A DNA stretch of 64,000 nucleotides from Diploptera punctata (lineage: Eukaryota; Arthropoda; Insecta; Blattodea; Blaberidae): the NCBI GenBank assembly GCA_030220185.1, contig JASPKZ010001603.1:417080-481079 (forward strand), in the 5' to 3' direction. Position 1 is the stretch's first letter; every line of letters starts with the position of its first letter. The position numbers were made by a program, and so were the translations under genes. Shown piece by piece: positions 20,113 through 30,046 of this stretch. A model generated the notes under the pieces. It ran no database searches, was not told the origin of the DNA, and saw only the letters and a program-made list of their open reading frames with translations.

Positions 20113-20910
20113 TACAGGGTGTCCACAAAGTCCTGCTACCAAAACAATCTAACTTAGCTCGTAAACTATTTGATATAGACACATGCGGTGTTTTGCAACG
20201 TATTCCACATCTCTCATAGTTTTGTTTACATTTGTTACAGTTTGTGATTTAAATGACAATTACTTACTTACTTACTCACTGGCACTATCGAACCCGTAGG
20301 TTCATGGCCGCGCGGACATAAGCTCTCCATACATCCCTATCCTGAGCTAATGCTTTCCAATCATTCCCTGTATAATCTACTTCCCTCAAATCATAGTTAA
20401 TGTTGTTCTCCCACCTCATTCTTGGTCTACCAACTGGGCGTTTTCCCTGTGTGGCTTTCCTACAAGAAGCTTCCATGCACTATATCCAAGGGCGATTTAT
20501 CTAATTCCCGCGTTAATATCTCTAGTGCCCCGCTATTGTATAAAGTCCTAACATTCCATGTTCCTAGGAACATGTCCCTGTGTTTGAGCCTTTGGCATGG
20601 GTTACCTGAAGTCCCCGCCCGGAGAACCGAATGGGGGACTATTTGACCTCCGGAAAATTTTACCCCAGTAGAACCCATGTCCGCATTTCTTGACGGTTGT
20701 ATTTTTACGGTAAATACCATAGGAAAAGGCCCAATGTTTATGGTGGTATGATGAGTCTGGTAAATTACCAGGAACTGTTCAGCGAGATTTCTGCCGGCAA
20801 TATCGAAGAGATCTTCCATCCAAATCATCCATAATTAGATGGGCCGAAACATTTCTAGCGAGTGGTAGTGTCATGGACTTAGATTCAATTAAAAAGAGCT
20901 GAAGAGTGCA
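20113..20910 (+). mobile_element. Mariner-2 5' part, split by deleted LINE-B
   Basis: The terminal repeat starts TA-CAGGGTGTCCACAAAGTCC at 20114. After the LINE insertion the frame reads WWYDESGKLPGTVQRDFCRQ, then YRRDLPSKSSIIRWAETFLA SGSV. This is the DUF4817-like helix-turn-helix N-terminus of a mariner-type transposase. Sequence after about 20905 is not recognisable, so the catalytic part is missing. Confidence 0.7.
20262..20722 (-). mobile_element. LINE-B, internally deleted (endonuclease start fused to RT tail)
   Basis: The minus strand reads, in order: 5'UTR-like sequence (20590-20720), the start of an AP-type endonuclease (MFLGTWNVRTLYNSGALEIL, 20520-20575), then at about 20475 a direct jump to the C-terminal …GKRPVGRPRMRWENNINYDL and AQDRDVWRAYVRAAMNLRV. 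Everything from mid-endonuclease through RT is deleted. The tail is GTGAGTAAGTAAGTAAGT. The host mariner is interrupted between GATTTAAATGACAA and ATACCATAGG. Confidence 0.82.
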
Positions 20911-21000
20911 TTATTCAGATTATTCGCTCTTAATTTCGATGTGGGTTATTATTTTATTTTTAGTGCGTTCCTTAAGTCAGTAAGTCTATGCCTTGCCAAA

Positions 21001-21790
21001 TAACTAACTAACTCACTGGCACTATCGAACCCGAAGGTTCATGGCCGCGCGGACATAAGCTCTCCATACATCCCTATCCTTAGCTAATGCTTTCCAATCA
21101 TTCCCTGTATAATCTACTTCCCTCAAATCATAGTTAATGTTGTTCTCCCACCTCATTCTTGGTCTACCAATTGGACGTTTTCCCTCTGGCTTTCCTACAA
21201 GAAGCTTCCATGCACGTCTTTCATTCCCCATACGTGCAACATGTCCTGCCCATCGCAGTCTACGAGACTTAACTGTTCTTATTATATCTGGCTTCCTATA
21301 AAGACCATGTAGTTCATTGTTATGTAGTCTTCTCCATTCACCTGTCTGTTCATCTCTCTTTGGTCCAAAAATTTTCCTAAGAACTTTATTCTCAAATACT
21401 CGTAATCTCCTTTCCTCCCTTAAAGTAAGGGTCCAGGTTTCGCATCCATATAATATAACTGGTAGAATAATAGTTTTATATATTTTCAGCTTAACGTTTT
21501 TTTGAAAGGAGTTGGGACATCAAAAGTCTCTGCAATGCATAATAGCATGCATTTCCAGAATTGAGCCTATGTTTAATTTCTTTTTGCATCTCATTCCTAT
21601 TTGTGATTATTGTTCCTAGGTATTTGAATTCAGCCACTTCCTCAAAATTTCCCTCATTTGTCATTAGCTGTCCATTTCCATTATATACTGAATTTCTACG
21701 TGTGACCATATATTTAGTTTTACTGATATTTATTTCCAGTCCTAATTTCTTAGTGTTACTCAATAGTGTGTGCGTGTTGAGCCTAATTAA
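21001..21790 (-). mobile_element. LINE-B, 5'-truncated
   Basis: One of the best-preserved C-terminal parts. It has SNTKKLGLEINISKTKYMVT (21700s), a FEEVAEFKYLGTIITNRNEM block and HRLNSGNACYYALQRLLMSQ. After frameshifts follow NERRAWKLLVGKPEGKRPIG and KDRDVWRAYVRAAMNLRVR. The 3' end is GTGCCAGTGAG plus TTAGTTAGTTA. The palm YADD and the endonuclease are absent. Confidence 0.85.
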
Positions 21791-21936
21791 AAGTTAAAAT
21801 TTGTATTTTTACACAAGCTAAAAAATATCTTCCATTTAAAAATCCAAACCATGAATTTTTCTGTAACATAAAATCATATTTAGTGATCTTAAATATAAAA
21901 TTATGCCACAATAAGACAAATATAAAATACCCTACA

Positions 21937-22345
21937 GAGTGGACGACCAAGTATGAGCCAAGGAAACCATGGACAATGTGCAACTTGCATTTCAACGCAG
22001 CCCTCAAAAATCGTTTCGCCGTGCTTCACGGGAACTGCGTTTACCAAAATCAACCATTCATAATGTCCTCCATAAGCGGCTACATCTTCAGCCCTATAAA
22101 GTGCAAATTACGCAAGCGTTACTGCCAACTGACTTCCCTCGGCGTGCTGAATTTGCTGATTCCATGTTGAACGCAATTGACGAAGAAAATGAGAACATGC
22201 AGAGGGTGATGTCCTCTGATGAAGCTACTTTATTTGTGTCTGGACATGTTAACCGCCATAACGTTCGGGTGTGGTGATACCGGTGATTTACCAGACTCAG
22301 CATACCACCATACACATTGGGTATTTTCCTGAGATGTCTTCATTG
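21937..22345 (+). mobile_element. Rearranged mariner-2 fragment
   Basis: 21969-22276 encodes DNVQLAFQRSPQKSFRRASR, then PKSTIHNVLHKRLHLQPYKV, and MSSDEATLFVSGHVNRHNVR. This is the second HTH plus the segment with the first catalytic Asp (SDEAT) of a mariner-type transposase. Directly after VRVW, 22277-22345 carries the transposase N-terminus in the opposite orientation (minus strand QCVWWYAESGKSPV, as at 20739). The remaining catalytic residues are absent. Confidence 0.72.
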
Positions 22346-22372
22346 TCGTTTAAATCACTATCTACAACACAT

Positions 22373-22865
22373 GTAATAGTATATTACGATGCGAGATTGG
22401 AAGTGGATTTTACAGAAGCGAGGAAAATGTTTAAAAACCGAGTGATAGCGAGGTTTTTAATTTCCGAGATTCTGTAAAACACTTCACAAACGTGCGTTGT
22501 ACATTATTTTTTGCGCGATGGTGTTTTCAGAACAATTAAAATAACATATTTGTTGGAAATATTTGTGTTCATTATAAACAACTGACTAATGTTAACAGTG
22601 TGGGCAATGTTTATTAGTTGAAACTACAGGAGGCCGTGCCATCAATTCAGTGATAAAATGACGGCAAATACGTATTTATTGTTTTATATTGTTTCAAATA
22701 AAGCTCAGTTCATTTAAAATGCAGTGACTTGTTTCGTATAATGTATATTAACACTACCTTTTGGATATTTTTTGTAGCCTATATACATTGTACGTAGTAT
22801 ACGTAGAAGGCAGTGATTTTACTTTCGACACGGGGTTTGTAATATATAATATTATAGTACAGTTA
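22373..22865 (+). repeat. Rep-J copy 2
   Basis: Uninterrupted copy with GCGCGATGGTGTTTTCAG, ACTAATGTTAACAGTGTGG and GTTTCAAATAAAGCTCAG. It extends through TACATTGTACGTAGTATACG to about 22865. Useful as the empty site for copies 1 and 4. Confidence 0.85.
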
Positions 22866-22877
22866 TTTTATTACAAT

Positions 22878-23271
22878 ATCGGCCGCGGTGGACTAGTGGT
22901 TATGCTCCTTGCCTCTGGTCCCGAGGGTCGCGGGTTCAAAACCTGCCGGGGTCGATGGATTTTTTAAGATGGAAATATCAAGGAACGAGTCCTCTGGGAG
23001 GGACTTTAAGCGTGGGTCCTGAGTCTGAATATTTTCAGGCTCGTAAAAGATCCTTAAGCCTGAATGAAAAGGCCTCTAAGCAAAATTTACCGAATTTTCC
23101 CGTTCTAGTACTACCTTGGTTTCCTAGATGTCAGTATGAGGCGGAACGCTGACCACGGACCACTCAAATGACATCTATACGAAAACAAGTGTAACTAAAT
23201 TAGTATGGTTCAAATTCTTCCCTGTAGGGGGAGAGCGCCTAAAATCTCTGTTAAGGGTAACATGGGCTTAC
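22878..23271 (+). mobile_element. SINE-E, full length
   Basis: Head CGGCCGCGGTGGACTAGTGG, B-box CGCGGGTTCAAAACCTGCCG, and body with AGATGTCAGTATGAGGCGG and GGGGGAGAGCGCCTAAAATC. The tail ACATGGGCTTAC is where mariner-1 inserted at a TA. Confidence 0.9.
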
Positions 23272-23403
23272 TAACGGGCTTCCAATATAAACCCGGACCG
23301 GCCTCACGGGGTTTCACCCGTCAGGCAGCGCGCTCTCCTCGTCCGCATTTCACTCTGCCAGCCGCTCGTCCTTGAACTAGTCAGTTTACTATCGTTCGAC
23401 AAG

Positions 23404-24133
23404 ATGAGACGTCAGCTGACATTAGAGCAGCGCATTTATGTGTGTAAATGTTATTATAAATACGAATCAGCTCGTCGCGTTCGCGAGGAATTTATTCGGA
23501 ACTTCCCTGGACAATTACCTCCTTCCAGATCAACAATCCACGATCTTGTGACTAAATTTGAGACCCCTGGTTCAGTACAAAATAAGAAACACACGCGAAG
23601 GCGTACGGTTCTCACCGAAGAAAAATTAGACGAAATTGGCGAAAATTTGGAATGTTCCCCAGATCTAACAGTGTGTGATTTTTATTTGTGGGGTAGCCTG
23701 AAAGACAAAGTGTACAAAACAAATCCGCACACATTGGAAGAACTGAAGAACAACATTTTTCCGATTGAGGGTCTTTCCACCTTTCAGCGGTTGTCCTTTT
23801 ACCAGCCGGCTGCTGACCCTTCACATCCACATGTGTCAATCACAGAGGTAGATGATAATCAGCCAGTGTAGGGGTGACATGTGGTTAGCATGTGGCCGAA
23901 ATACCATGAGAAAATTTCTTCCCCCATGGAGACTCGAACCAGCGCAAGTCCCGTAGCTCTGCGCCAAGGCTTCCTACCTTAACCGCTCGGCTACGGCGCG
24001 GGACAAGAACAACATAAGAAATGAAATCAGAAACTTGACAGTGCCCGAACTACAGCGTGTGAATCTAAATGTGTTTACTCGGTATATTGCCTGTTTAACT
24101 GCGGGAGGACAACATTTCCAGCATTTTCTATAA
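23404..24133 (+). pseudogene. Miniature mariner transposase ORF interrupted by SINE-C
   Basis: From ATG 23404 the frame gives a DUF4817/HTH domain (LTLEQRIYVCKCYYKYESAR, PPSRSTIHDLVTKF, residues ~5-60). It then jumps at about residue 83 to the transposase C-terminal region with SPDLTVCDFYLWGSLKDKVY. After the SINE the same frame resumes (RNEIRNLTVPEL … GGQHFQHFL) to a TAA at 24131-24133. The two pieces flanking the SINE and its duplicated 11 bp sum to a multiple of three. The first two catalytic acidic residues lie in the deleted part. As it stands, the SINE ends the protein at 23871 after a foreign tail. Confidence 0.8.
23757..24004 (-). mobile_element. SINE-C with internal deletion, 11-bp TSD
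   Basis: Minus-strand head GTCCCGCGCCGTAGCCGAGC and B-box as in other copies, but about 115 bp between GGTATTTCGGCCA and CATGCTAACCACATG are missing. The TSD AAGAACAACAT is exact at 23746-23756 and 24005-24015. Confidence 0.92.
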
Positions 24134-24269
24134 GGTAAGAAACAGTTCAAGGACGGGTGGCAGGCAGGGTAAATTGCGGGAGGAAGAGACAGCACTGCGT
24201 GCCGGGTAAAACTCCGTGAGGCCGGTCCGGTTTTATATTGGAAGCCCGTTAGATACAAGAATAGTTATT

Positions 24270-24475
24270 TAGGTTGGCAACCTCGAAATGTAGGAAGTTG
24301 AACTTTCAATCGTGGTCGCCATTGCTGTAAATACGACACAACGCTCTATCGCACAAAAACAAAACCTTGAGAGATGCAGAATACGTTGCAAAAATCGCGT
24401 GTTTCTATCTCAAATAGTTTACGAGCTAAGTTACATTGTTTTGATTGCTGGACTTTGTTGATAGGTGTCCTGTGT
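24270..24475 (-). mobile_element. Mariner-2 terminal fragment
   Basis: The reverse complement starts CAGGACACC..CAACAAAGTCC, then ATGTAACTTAGCTCGTAAAC and AACGTATTCTGCATCTCTCA. This parallels the 5' end at 20115-20220. Only the terminal ~200 bp are present. Confidence 0.65.
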
Positions 24476-24514
24476 GGGGATGATTGGGAAACATTATTTC
24501 GAGATAGGGGTGTA

Positions 24515-24582
24515 TGGTGAGCTTATGTCCGCGTGTCCATGAACCGACGGGTTCGGTAGTGTCAGTGAGTTAGTTAGTTACA
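24515..24582 (+). mobile_element. LINE-B extreme 3' end
   Basis: GAGCTTATGTCCGCGTGTCC, ATGAACCGACGGGTTCGGTA and GTGTCAGTGAG, followed by TTAGTTAGTTA. A 68-bp stub. Confidence 0.8.
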
Positions 24583-24894
24583 ATGCATAGTGTGAATGTG
24601 GTGACAATCTGTTTGACTACATTAGTTGTATGTCATCTCGGAGACGCACATTGGGTAATACCAGCAGCAGATAGCGTTTAATGAAATGAACTACAGAGGG
24701 AGATAATAAGCAATCGGAAAGTGTTTCCTTGCGCAACCATGACACAAATAATAGAATTGTGATACGTAATCAAATAGCATTTCCTTGTTACGTTACAACT
24801 ATTGAAGATCCATAATTCCTCACGGGTACATTTTCTAAGGACAAACTAAACATATTTTTCTCGGAATCTATCTCCGGAAATTTTTACTCTATAC
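24583..24894. other. No recognised feature
   Basis: Nothing supported. Confidence 0.5.
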
Positions 24895-26126
24895 TAATTC
24901 CGTACTAAGTTCCAGTTGTACTGTAAACAAACCTGCACGAGATATTACTCCGCCGAAACCGTCTATTGGGGGAACCGTGGTATTACTTTTACCTTCCATA
25001 TGAGTGAACTGATTCTTAGGCAACGTCATATTTTACGGGAAATAAGACTAATACAAGGTAAGATGGTACCAGTAATTAGGGACTTCCTCCACTTATTTCT
25101 GTTCTTCTTCTTCCTTTGAAGTATTAGGCCAAGGCCTGTTACGATCCTATAGGAAATTTTCCCTTATGGGAAATTCTCATATAAGACTTGAAAGCACAAT
25201 AATAGTCCCTTCGATTGGTTGCTGGCCAAAGGAAGGCAAGACCAGTGATGGGGCTGCCATCTTATAGCCTGTGGTCAGGCTTTCTGGAGAAGAAAAGAAA
25301 ATAAAGGAAAGAAGAAATGGAAGAAAGGAAGGACTCCCTAGCCCTCGGATGCCCTAATAGCGTCGGGGTCGAAAAAACAAGAGTTAACCAAGAGAGGTTA
25401 GATAGTAAAGTTAAAAGAGTGCAAAACACAAGTAAGTTGAAGAAATGTTTTGTACAGCTTGGGCACCTTGTGGTCGCCATCCACATATCCCCTAGATGAG
25501 GACCCCTGAGGGCCTCTTCATTTATTTATGACAAAATTATATATGGGCCTATCTAATCAGACATTTACAATTTTTTTTTCAAGATGTCTTTAGATATCAT
25601 TTATTTATTTACAATTTCATTAGGAGCAGAATTTATTCTCCACGCTGACTGATCCGTTAAATCTTATAAATGAGAACTCGCCCAGACATCTCAACCCTCT
25701 TTACACTATGCTCATAGAAAATTAGTTAGTGTCTACCTAGCTGCTGAGGATGGAACAAGAAATTCTGAAAGGCCTCCACTATTTTAATGAATTTTAATTT
25801 GTTGAGGACGACGGATATTTCATAATATTTTAACTTTTTATTAGACCTAAACATGGCTTCTATCTGTAATCTATAATAGCGTAGACATTGTTGAGCCATA
25901 GCCTCTCCTTTGTAAGGAGTTACTAGACCAAGTTAATTTTTAGTTACCGTATTTGCTCAAAGATGTCATGAATGGCAATGATACATCTATTGTCTGGCCA
26001 ACGGACCTGTGACCCCTTAAGATATGCGAACTAAAGCTTACTTCATTTTCTGCCTCGGCAAATCATTTCCCTCCCTGCATTCTTATCTCTTTCTCATTTC
26101 TATTTCTCTCTTGCACTTACACTCTA
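24895..26126 (+). repeat. Rep-R copy 1, interrupted at 25098-25524
   Basis: 24895-25097 and 25525-26126 match the copy at 27250-27961 and, in part, 61085-62400. Examples: GGTAAGATGGTACCA, GAACTCGCCCAGACATCTCA, TGTTGAGGACGACGGATATT, CTGCCTCGGCAAATCATTTC. No clear ORF or terminal repeats; the class is unknown. Confidence 0.8.
25098..25524. mobile_element. LINE 3'-end stub (minus) joined to Rep-K (plus)
   Basis: 25100-25168 is the minus-strand LINE 3' end (CTTCTTCTTCTTCC tail, then GGCCTGTTACGATCCTATAG). 25169-25510 is Rep-K with AAGCACAATAATAGTCCCTT, AAGGAAGGCAAGACCAGTGA and CCTAGCCCTCGGATGCCCTA. The empty site CCTCCACTTTATTTATGAC is seen at 27332-27350. Rep-K also adjoins the same LINE tail at 33815-34340, in the opposite relative orientation. 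Confidence 0.7.
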
Positions 26127-26130
26127 TGGG

Positions 26131-26432
26131 GCAGGCCGTAGCGTAGTGGTTAAGGCACTGCGCTACAAGCCGGAAGGTCGAGGGTTCGAGCCCCATGGGG
26201 TCAGGATTTTTAAACTGACCCAAACCTTCTGGCGGCACTATGGTCCTGGGGTCGACTCAGCCTCTAACGGAAATGAGTATCAGACGCTTGTTCTGGGGGT
26301 AAATGCGGCCGTCACGCAGGGCTGACAACCCGGCCGACATCAAGTGTCGATTGTCTAGAAAAAGTGGGAGCCTCATCCTCCTACTACCCCAAGGGTCTCC
26401 TGAGGCCTGTCGTGGGATCACTTTACTTTACT
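26131..26432 (+). mobile_element. SINE-D, full length
   Basis: Head GGCCGTAGCGTAGTGGTTAA, B-box GTCGAGGGTTCGAGCCCC, body GGGGTCGACTCAGCCTC, TCAAGTGTCGATTGTC. It sits at the boundary between Rep-R copy 1 and the foldback. Confidence 0.88.
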
Positions 26433-26447
26433 GTCAATGATATAGTC

Positions 26448-27245
26448 CAAGATCCGGCTGCAAGATTATTACGTTCATCGAGTGTATGAACAAAATCTAT
26501 TTTTTTATAAAATTGTGAATGACTGAATTCATTTTTGCCGAGTTGCCAATTAAAATTCAGCCGCCAGTATGTTTAATTAAAATATTATTTATTTATTTCT
26601 TCGAAATAATTTGATTCACTTGTTATTAAAATAAATTATAATCCAGTTCGCAGAAATCGATGTATAGAGCTTGAAAAGTTTTGGTTGCCATTGCACACTT
26701 GGCCGTAAACCTCCTCGCGGTTACAGCAGGCCGTGACACCAATCAGTAATAAAATGGCGGTAAGTACGCATTTGTTGTTTTATATTGTTTCAAATAAAGT
26801 TCAGTTCACTTAATATGCTGTGATTTGTTTCGTTTAATGTATATTAACACTACCTTTTGGGTATATTTTTGTATATACATTGTACGTAGTGTACATAAAG
26901 GGCAGTGGTTTTACTTCCCGCTGCGAGGGAACAATATTAAACAATAAATACGTACTTACCGCAATTTTATTACTGATTGGTGTCACAGCTGCTGTAGCCG
27001 CGAGTAGGTTTACGGCCAAGAGTGCAATGGCAACCAAAACTTTTCAAGCTCTATACATCGATTTCTGCGAACTGGACTATAATGTATTTTAATAACAAGT
27101 GAATGAATTTATTTCGAATAAATTAATTATATTTTAATTAAACATACTCGGCAAAAATGTATTCATTCACAATTTTATGAAAAAAAAATAGATTTTGTTC
27201 ATACACTCGATGAACGTAGTAATCTTGCAGCCGAATCTCGGACTA
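26448..27245. mobile_element. ~800-bp foldback element (contains Rep-J core as loop)
   Basis: The left arm (~26448-26770) and right arm (~26951-27245) are inverted copies. Paired landmarks are ACGTTCATCGAGTGTATGAA/TTCATACACTCGATGAACGT, AGTTCGCAGAAATCGATGTA/TACATCGATTTCTGCGAACT and GTTTTGGTTGCCATTGCAC/GTGCAATGGCAACCAAAAC. The ~180-bp loop is the Rep-J segment TTGTTTTATATTGTTTC… to AATATTAAACAATAAATACG. No transposase is seen. Confidence 0.85.
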
Positions 27246-27249
27246 ATAG

Positions 27250-27884
27250 AAACGTTGATTCTTCGGCAACATCATATTTTACAAAAATAAGACTGAATAC
27301 TAGGTAAGATGGTACCAATAATTAGGGACTTCCTCCACTTTATTTATGACAAAATTATATATGGGTCTACCTAATCAGATATTTACAATTTTTTTCAATA
27401 TGTCGGTAGATATCATTTATTTATAATTTCATTACGAGCAGAATTTATTCTCTACGCTGATTGACCTGTTAAATTTGCTAAATGAGAACTCGCCCAGACA
27501 TCTCAACCCTCTCTACAATATGCCCATAGAAAATTAGTTAGTGTCTACCTAGCTGCTGAGGATGGAACAAGACGTTCTGAAAGGCCTCCACTATTTTAAT
27601 GAATTTTAATTTGTTGAGGACGACGGATATTTCATATTTTAACTTTTTATTAGACCTAAACATGGCTTCTATCTGTAATCTATAATGGCGTAGCCCATTG
27701 TTGAACCATAGCCTCTCCTTTGTAAGGTATTACTAGACCAAGTTAATTTTAGTTTGCTCATAGATGTCACGAATGGCAATGAGACATCTATTGTCTGTCC
27801 AACGAATTTATGACCCCGTAAGATATGCGAACTAAAACCTACTTCCTTTTCTGCCTCGGCAAATCATTTCCCTCCCTGTATTCC

Positions 27885-27927
<43 letters not shown>

Positions 27928-27961
27928 CATTTCTATTTCTCTCTTGCACTTACACTATATA
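27250..27961 (+). repeat. Rep-R copy 2
   Basis: Direct repeat of copy 1 without the LINE/Rep-K insertion; it contains a (TA)n expansion at 27892-27925 that copy 1 lacks. Confidence 0.85.
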
Positions 27962-28265
27962 CCGCAGCCACTGATTCTCCGGCCCTGAAGTTTTCATGAC
28001 AGTGTTGTCGATATGGATATTCAGTGGGAGGGACCGTTTTATGTATGCGGTTAGCAGACATACAGCTGACAGCATCTCGGCAATTTCAAACCTTACTAGC
28101 GCGCTATAGCTGCGTCAAGAGCAGTGATTGGTTGTGGCTGACGTGCACTCTCCTATTCCTTATTGGCAGTAGAGGGCGAGTTTCTCCCTTTTACCCCTCG
28201 TATAACCTAAACTTCAGAGCCGGAGATAGAGTGGCTGTAGTGTAGTGTTGTCAACTCAACTCCAA
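27962..28265. other. No recognised feature
   Basis: GC-richer than its surroundings but with no supported gene or repeat. Confidence 0.45.
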
Positions 28266-28460
28266 CCTTGCATTATTCAATATTCAAGAGCCATGCCACT
28301 GGAAGAAGTTTGGCAACATCCCTACTCGATAAGTTACCTGTGGCTGCCGTTTGACGTAGAGAGAGGAGAGTGCGGTGAAATGGTTTGAGTATTGACGTGT
28401 ATTTTTCTAAGAACGGTGTCAGCGCAGTAGGGGCACAGATCCGTTGGTCCGAAGATAACA
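28266..28460 (+). repeat. Rep-W copy 2
   Basis: Partner of 5632-5815: TTCAAGAGCCATGCCACTG, ATCCCTACTCG, GGGGCACAGATCCGTTGG. Confidence 0.65.
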
Positions 28461-28482
28461 GGCAACTACGGTATTACTAGGA

Positions 28483-28640
28483 TTTTGAAGTCTGCAAATT
28501 TTATTTAGAGGCGTTTTTTATTCCGGCTTAAGAATATTTTACGAGCCTGAAAATCTTGAGACTCGGGATCCACGGCTTAAAGTCCCTCCCGGAGGACTTG
28601 CTCCTTGAATGTTTCTATAAAAAATCCTATCGATCCTGCT
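28483..28640 (-). mobile_element. SINE-E internal fragment
   Basis: The minus strand carries AAGGAGCAAGTCCTCCGGGA, GGGACTTTAAGCCGTGG, GATTTTCAGGCTCGTAAAA and AAGCCGGAATAAAAAACGCC. The tRNA-like head is degraded (GGATCGATAGG only). Confidence 0.75.
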
Positions 28641-28649
28641 ATTGTACTT

Positions 28650-29204
28650 TTATATCCATTTTTCAAGTCGCCTACGCTATCTACCAGGATCATATCAAGC
28701 TGTGATCCGCAGCATGTTGCTGTATGGATGTGAAGCCTGGAGTATCCTCGCCGTTAGCCACAAAAAGAAAATCCAAATAATACAAAACAAGCGTCTCAAA
28801 ATTATATTTTCGGCACCGCTACGCACGAGGATCACAGCGCTTCGCAATCTGGCACAGATCCCCTATATTGGTGATACAATTGAACATAAAGTAGATGATA
28901 TGCTTAATCATATCATAAATCATGACAATCCATTTGTTCGCAATATAGGGCATATGCTACAGCGACGTGCTGTACACCGAAACATATTTACCAGACCCCC
29001 AGATGATGGTGCACCACCATTAGACTGGATTCCAGCTAGAGTAGCGTGGCTCACTCCGCGCCGCCTGCTTTCGGACTCTCTGCTTGCCCGGCTGCGCGGT
29101 TTATGGTGACCCTGCTCTGGTGAGGAACCATCCTCATGTCATCGATACCTGCTACGGTGATACGGCTAAACACAAGCGCCGCGAGATACGCAGAGGCTAA
29201 TTAA
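28650..29204 (+). mobile_element. Jockey-like LINE 3' end (RT C-terminus, 155-codon frame)
   Basis: A frame open from 28642 to a TGA after 29106 encodes YQAVIRSMLLYGCEAWSILA, then SHKKKIQIIQNKRLKIIFSA PLRTR, and a tail with DNPFVRNIGHMLQRR, ending LARLRGLW. The order IRSxLLYGxxAW … IQxxQNKxLKxI … APxxTR is typical of the region after the RT palm in Jockey-clade LINEs. No catalytic FADD/YADD is included; the copy is 5'-truncated. It is the longest undisturbed coding stretch in its neighbourhood. The start ATG at 28642 is incidental. Confidence 0.75.
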
Positions 29205-29400
29205 CTATAGTCTCTCTGGTTTAACTTTAAGAGAAATTTGTAGAATGAGACAACTGTACTCACCTCTCTCTCACTCTCGCACCAGTGTTGACGGGTTTTC
29301 TTCACCAGGTATTAATTGGGAAATGGGGCGAGAGGAAAACTGACAACAGGATGGGTTCTTTCTTTTGTATCGGACTAAAAATGATCAACGATCTACCCTT
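29205..29400 (+). repeat. Rep-T copy 1
   Basis: AACTATAGTCTCTCTGGTTT, GAATGAGACAACTGTACTCA and CACCTCTCTCTCAC match 63824-64000 in the same orientation. Confidence 0.7.
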
Positions 29401-29540
29401 GTATCTCCATCTCTCTGCTAAGTTAAGCCAGCTATACAATAAACCACTTAATGAACAATGCAATGGTATTCGGCCGCCAAGGGACCTCAGCTGGTTCCCA
29501 AAGAAGCCGCACACTGAGCAATGCCAGTTATTGCCACCTC

Positions 29541-29625
29541 TCAGTCAGTCAGTCAGTCAGTCAGATCCCGCGACCCTTGGAACCAGAGACAAGGAGCATA
29601 CCCTCTAGTCCCCCGCGGCCGGCCA
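29541..29625 (-). mobile_element. (CAGT)n tract and SINE-E head stub
   Basis: 29541-29564 is (CAGT)n. 29566-29625 is the complement of a SINE-E head (CCGCGGGGGACTAGAGGGTA … GGTCGCGGGATC), with no body. Confidence 0.6.
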
Positions 29626-29639
29626 ACTAAACATGGCTT

Positions 29640-29770
29640 GAGAGAGCTAAATTATGTAGGCGAAGATTAGAAAACATTGGCTCAGGAGAATGATGTATGG
29701 AAAACTTATGTCTGTGCGGCCATGAACCAACGGGTTCGATACTGCCAGTACGTTTGTTGGTTAATTATTA
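29640..29770 (+). mobile_element. LINE-B extreme 3' end
   Basis: ATTAGAAAACATTGGCTCAG, ATGGAAAACTTATGTCTGTG, CATGAACCAACGGGTTCGAT and ACTGCCAGTACG, then a degenerate TTGTTGGTTAAT tail. Confidence 0.7.
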
Positions 29771-30046
29771 CAATTTTGTTAGGATATATTACTTAAAATC
29801 TTAGCTATACAAGTTTTCGATTATATGGCTTTAAAATTGATTAGTTTGGATTGAGAATTGGAGGGAAATAGCTGAACCGTGTGTTCATGCTTGTCAGACT
29901 TCAGGCACTTTAAGGTGTCAGGAACATCTTATTGCTATTCGCTGCAGTTAAGACGGTAAAAGAAATCCAAGTGTTTCAAGCTTGAAGTTATTTGCTTCGA
30001 CAGCCTTCCACAATTTATTTAATCACAATATTATTTTACTAACACA

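Larger units (their letters stand above)
23274..24249 (+). mobile_element. Mariner-1, internally deleted, intact TIRs
   Basis: TIRs of about 40 bp: ACGGGCTTCCAATATAAACC… on the left and its near-perfect complement ending GGAAGCCCGT on the right. TA target duplications are at 23272-23273 and 24250-24251. Without the SINE-C inserted at 23757-24004 the element would be about 717 bp. The 122-bp MITE at 9371 is a shorter relative. It is non-autonomous: the DDE core is missing. Confidence 0.92.

Noticed and set aside
24895..27961. Rep-R copies as LTRs of a retrovirus-like element
   Set aside because: No TG…CA ends, primer-binding site, gag/pol frames or polypurine tract were seen between them.
28642..29109. 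155-codon plus frame as a host gene
   Set aside because: It is the C-terminal part of a Jockey-like RT; the ATG is accidental and the catalytic region is missing.
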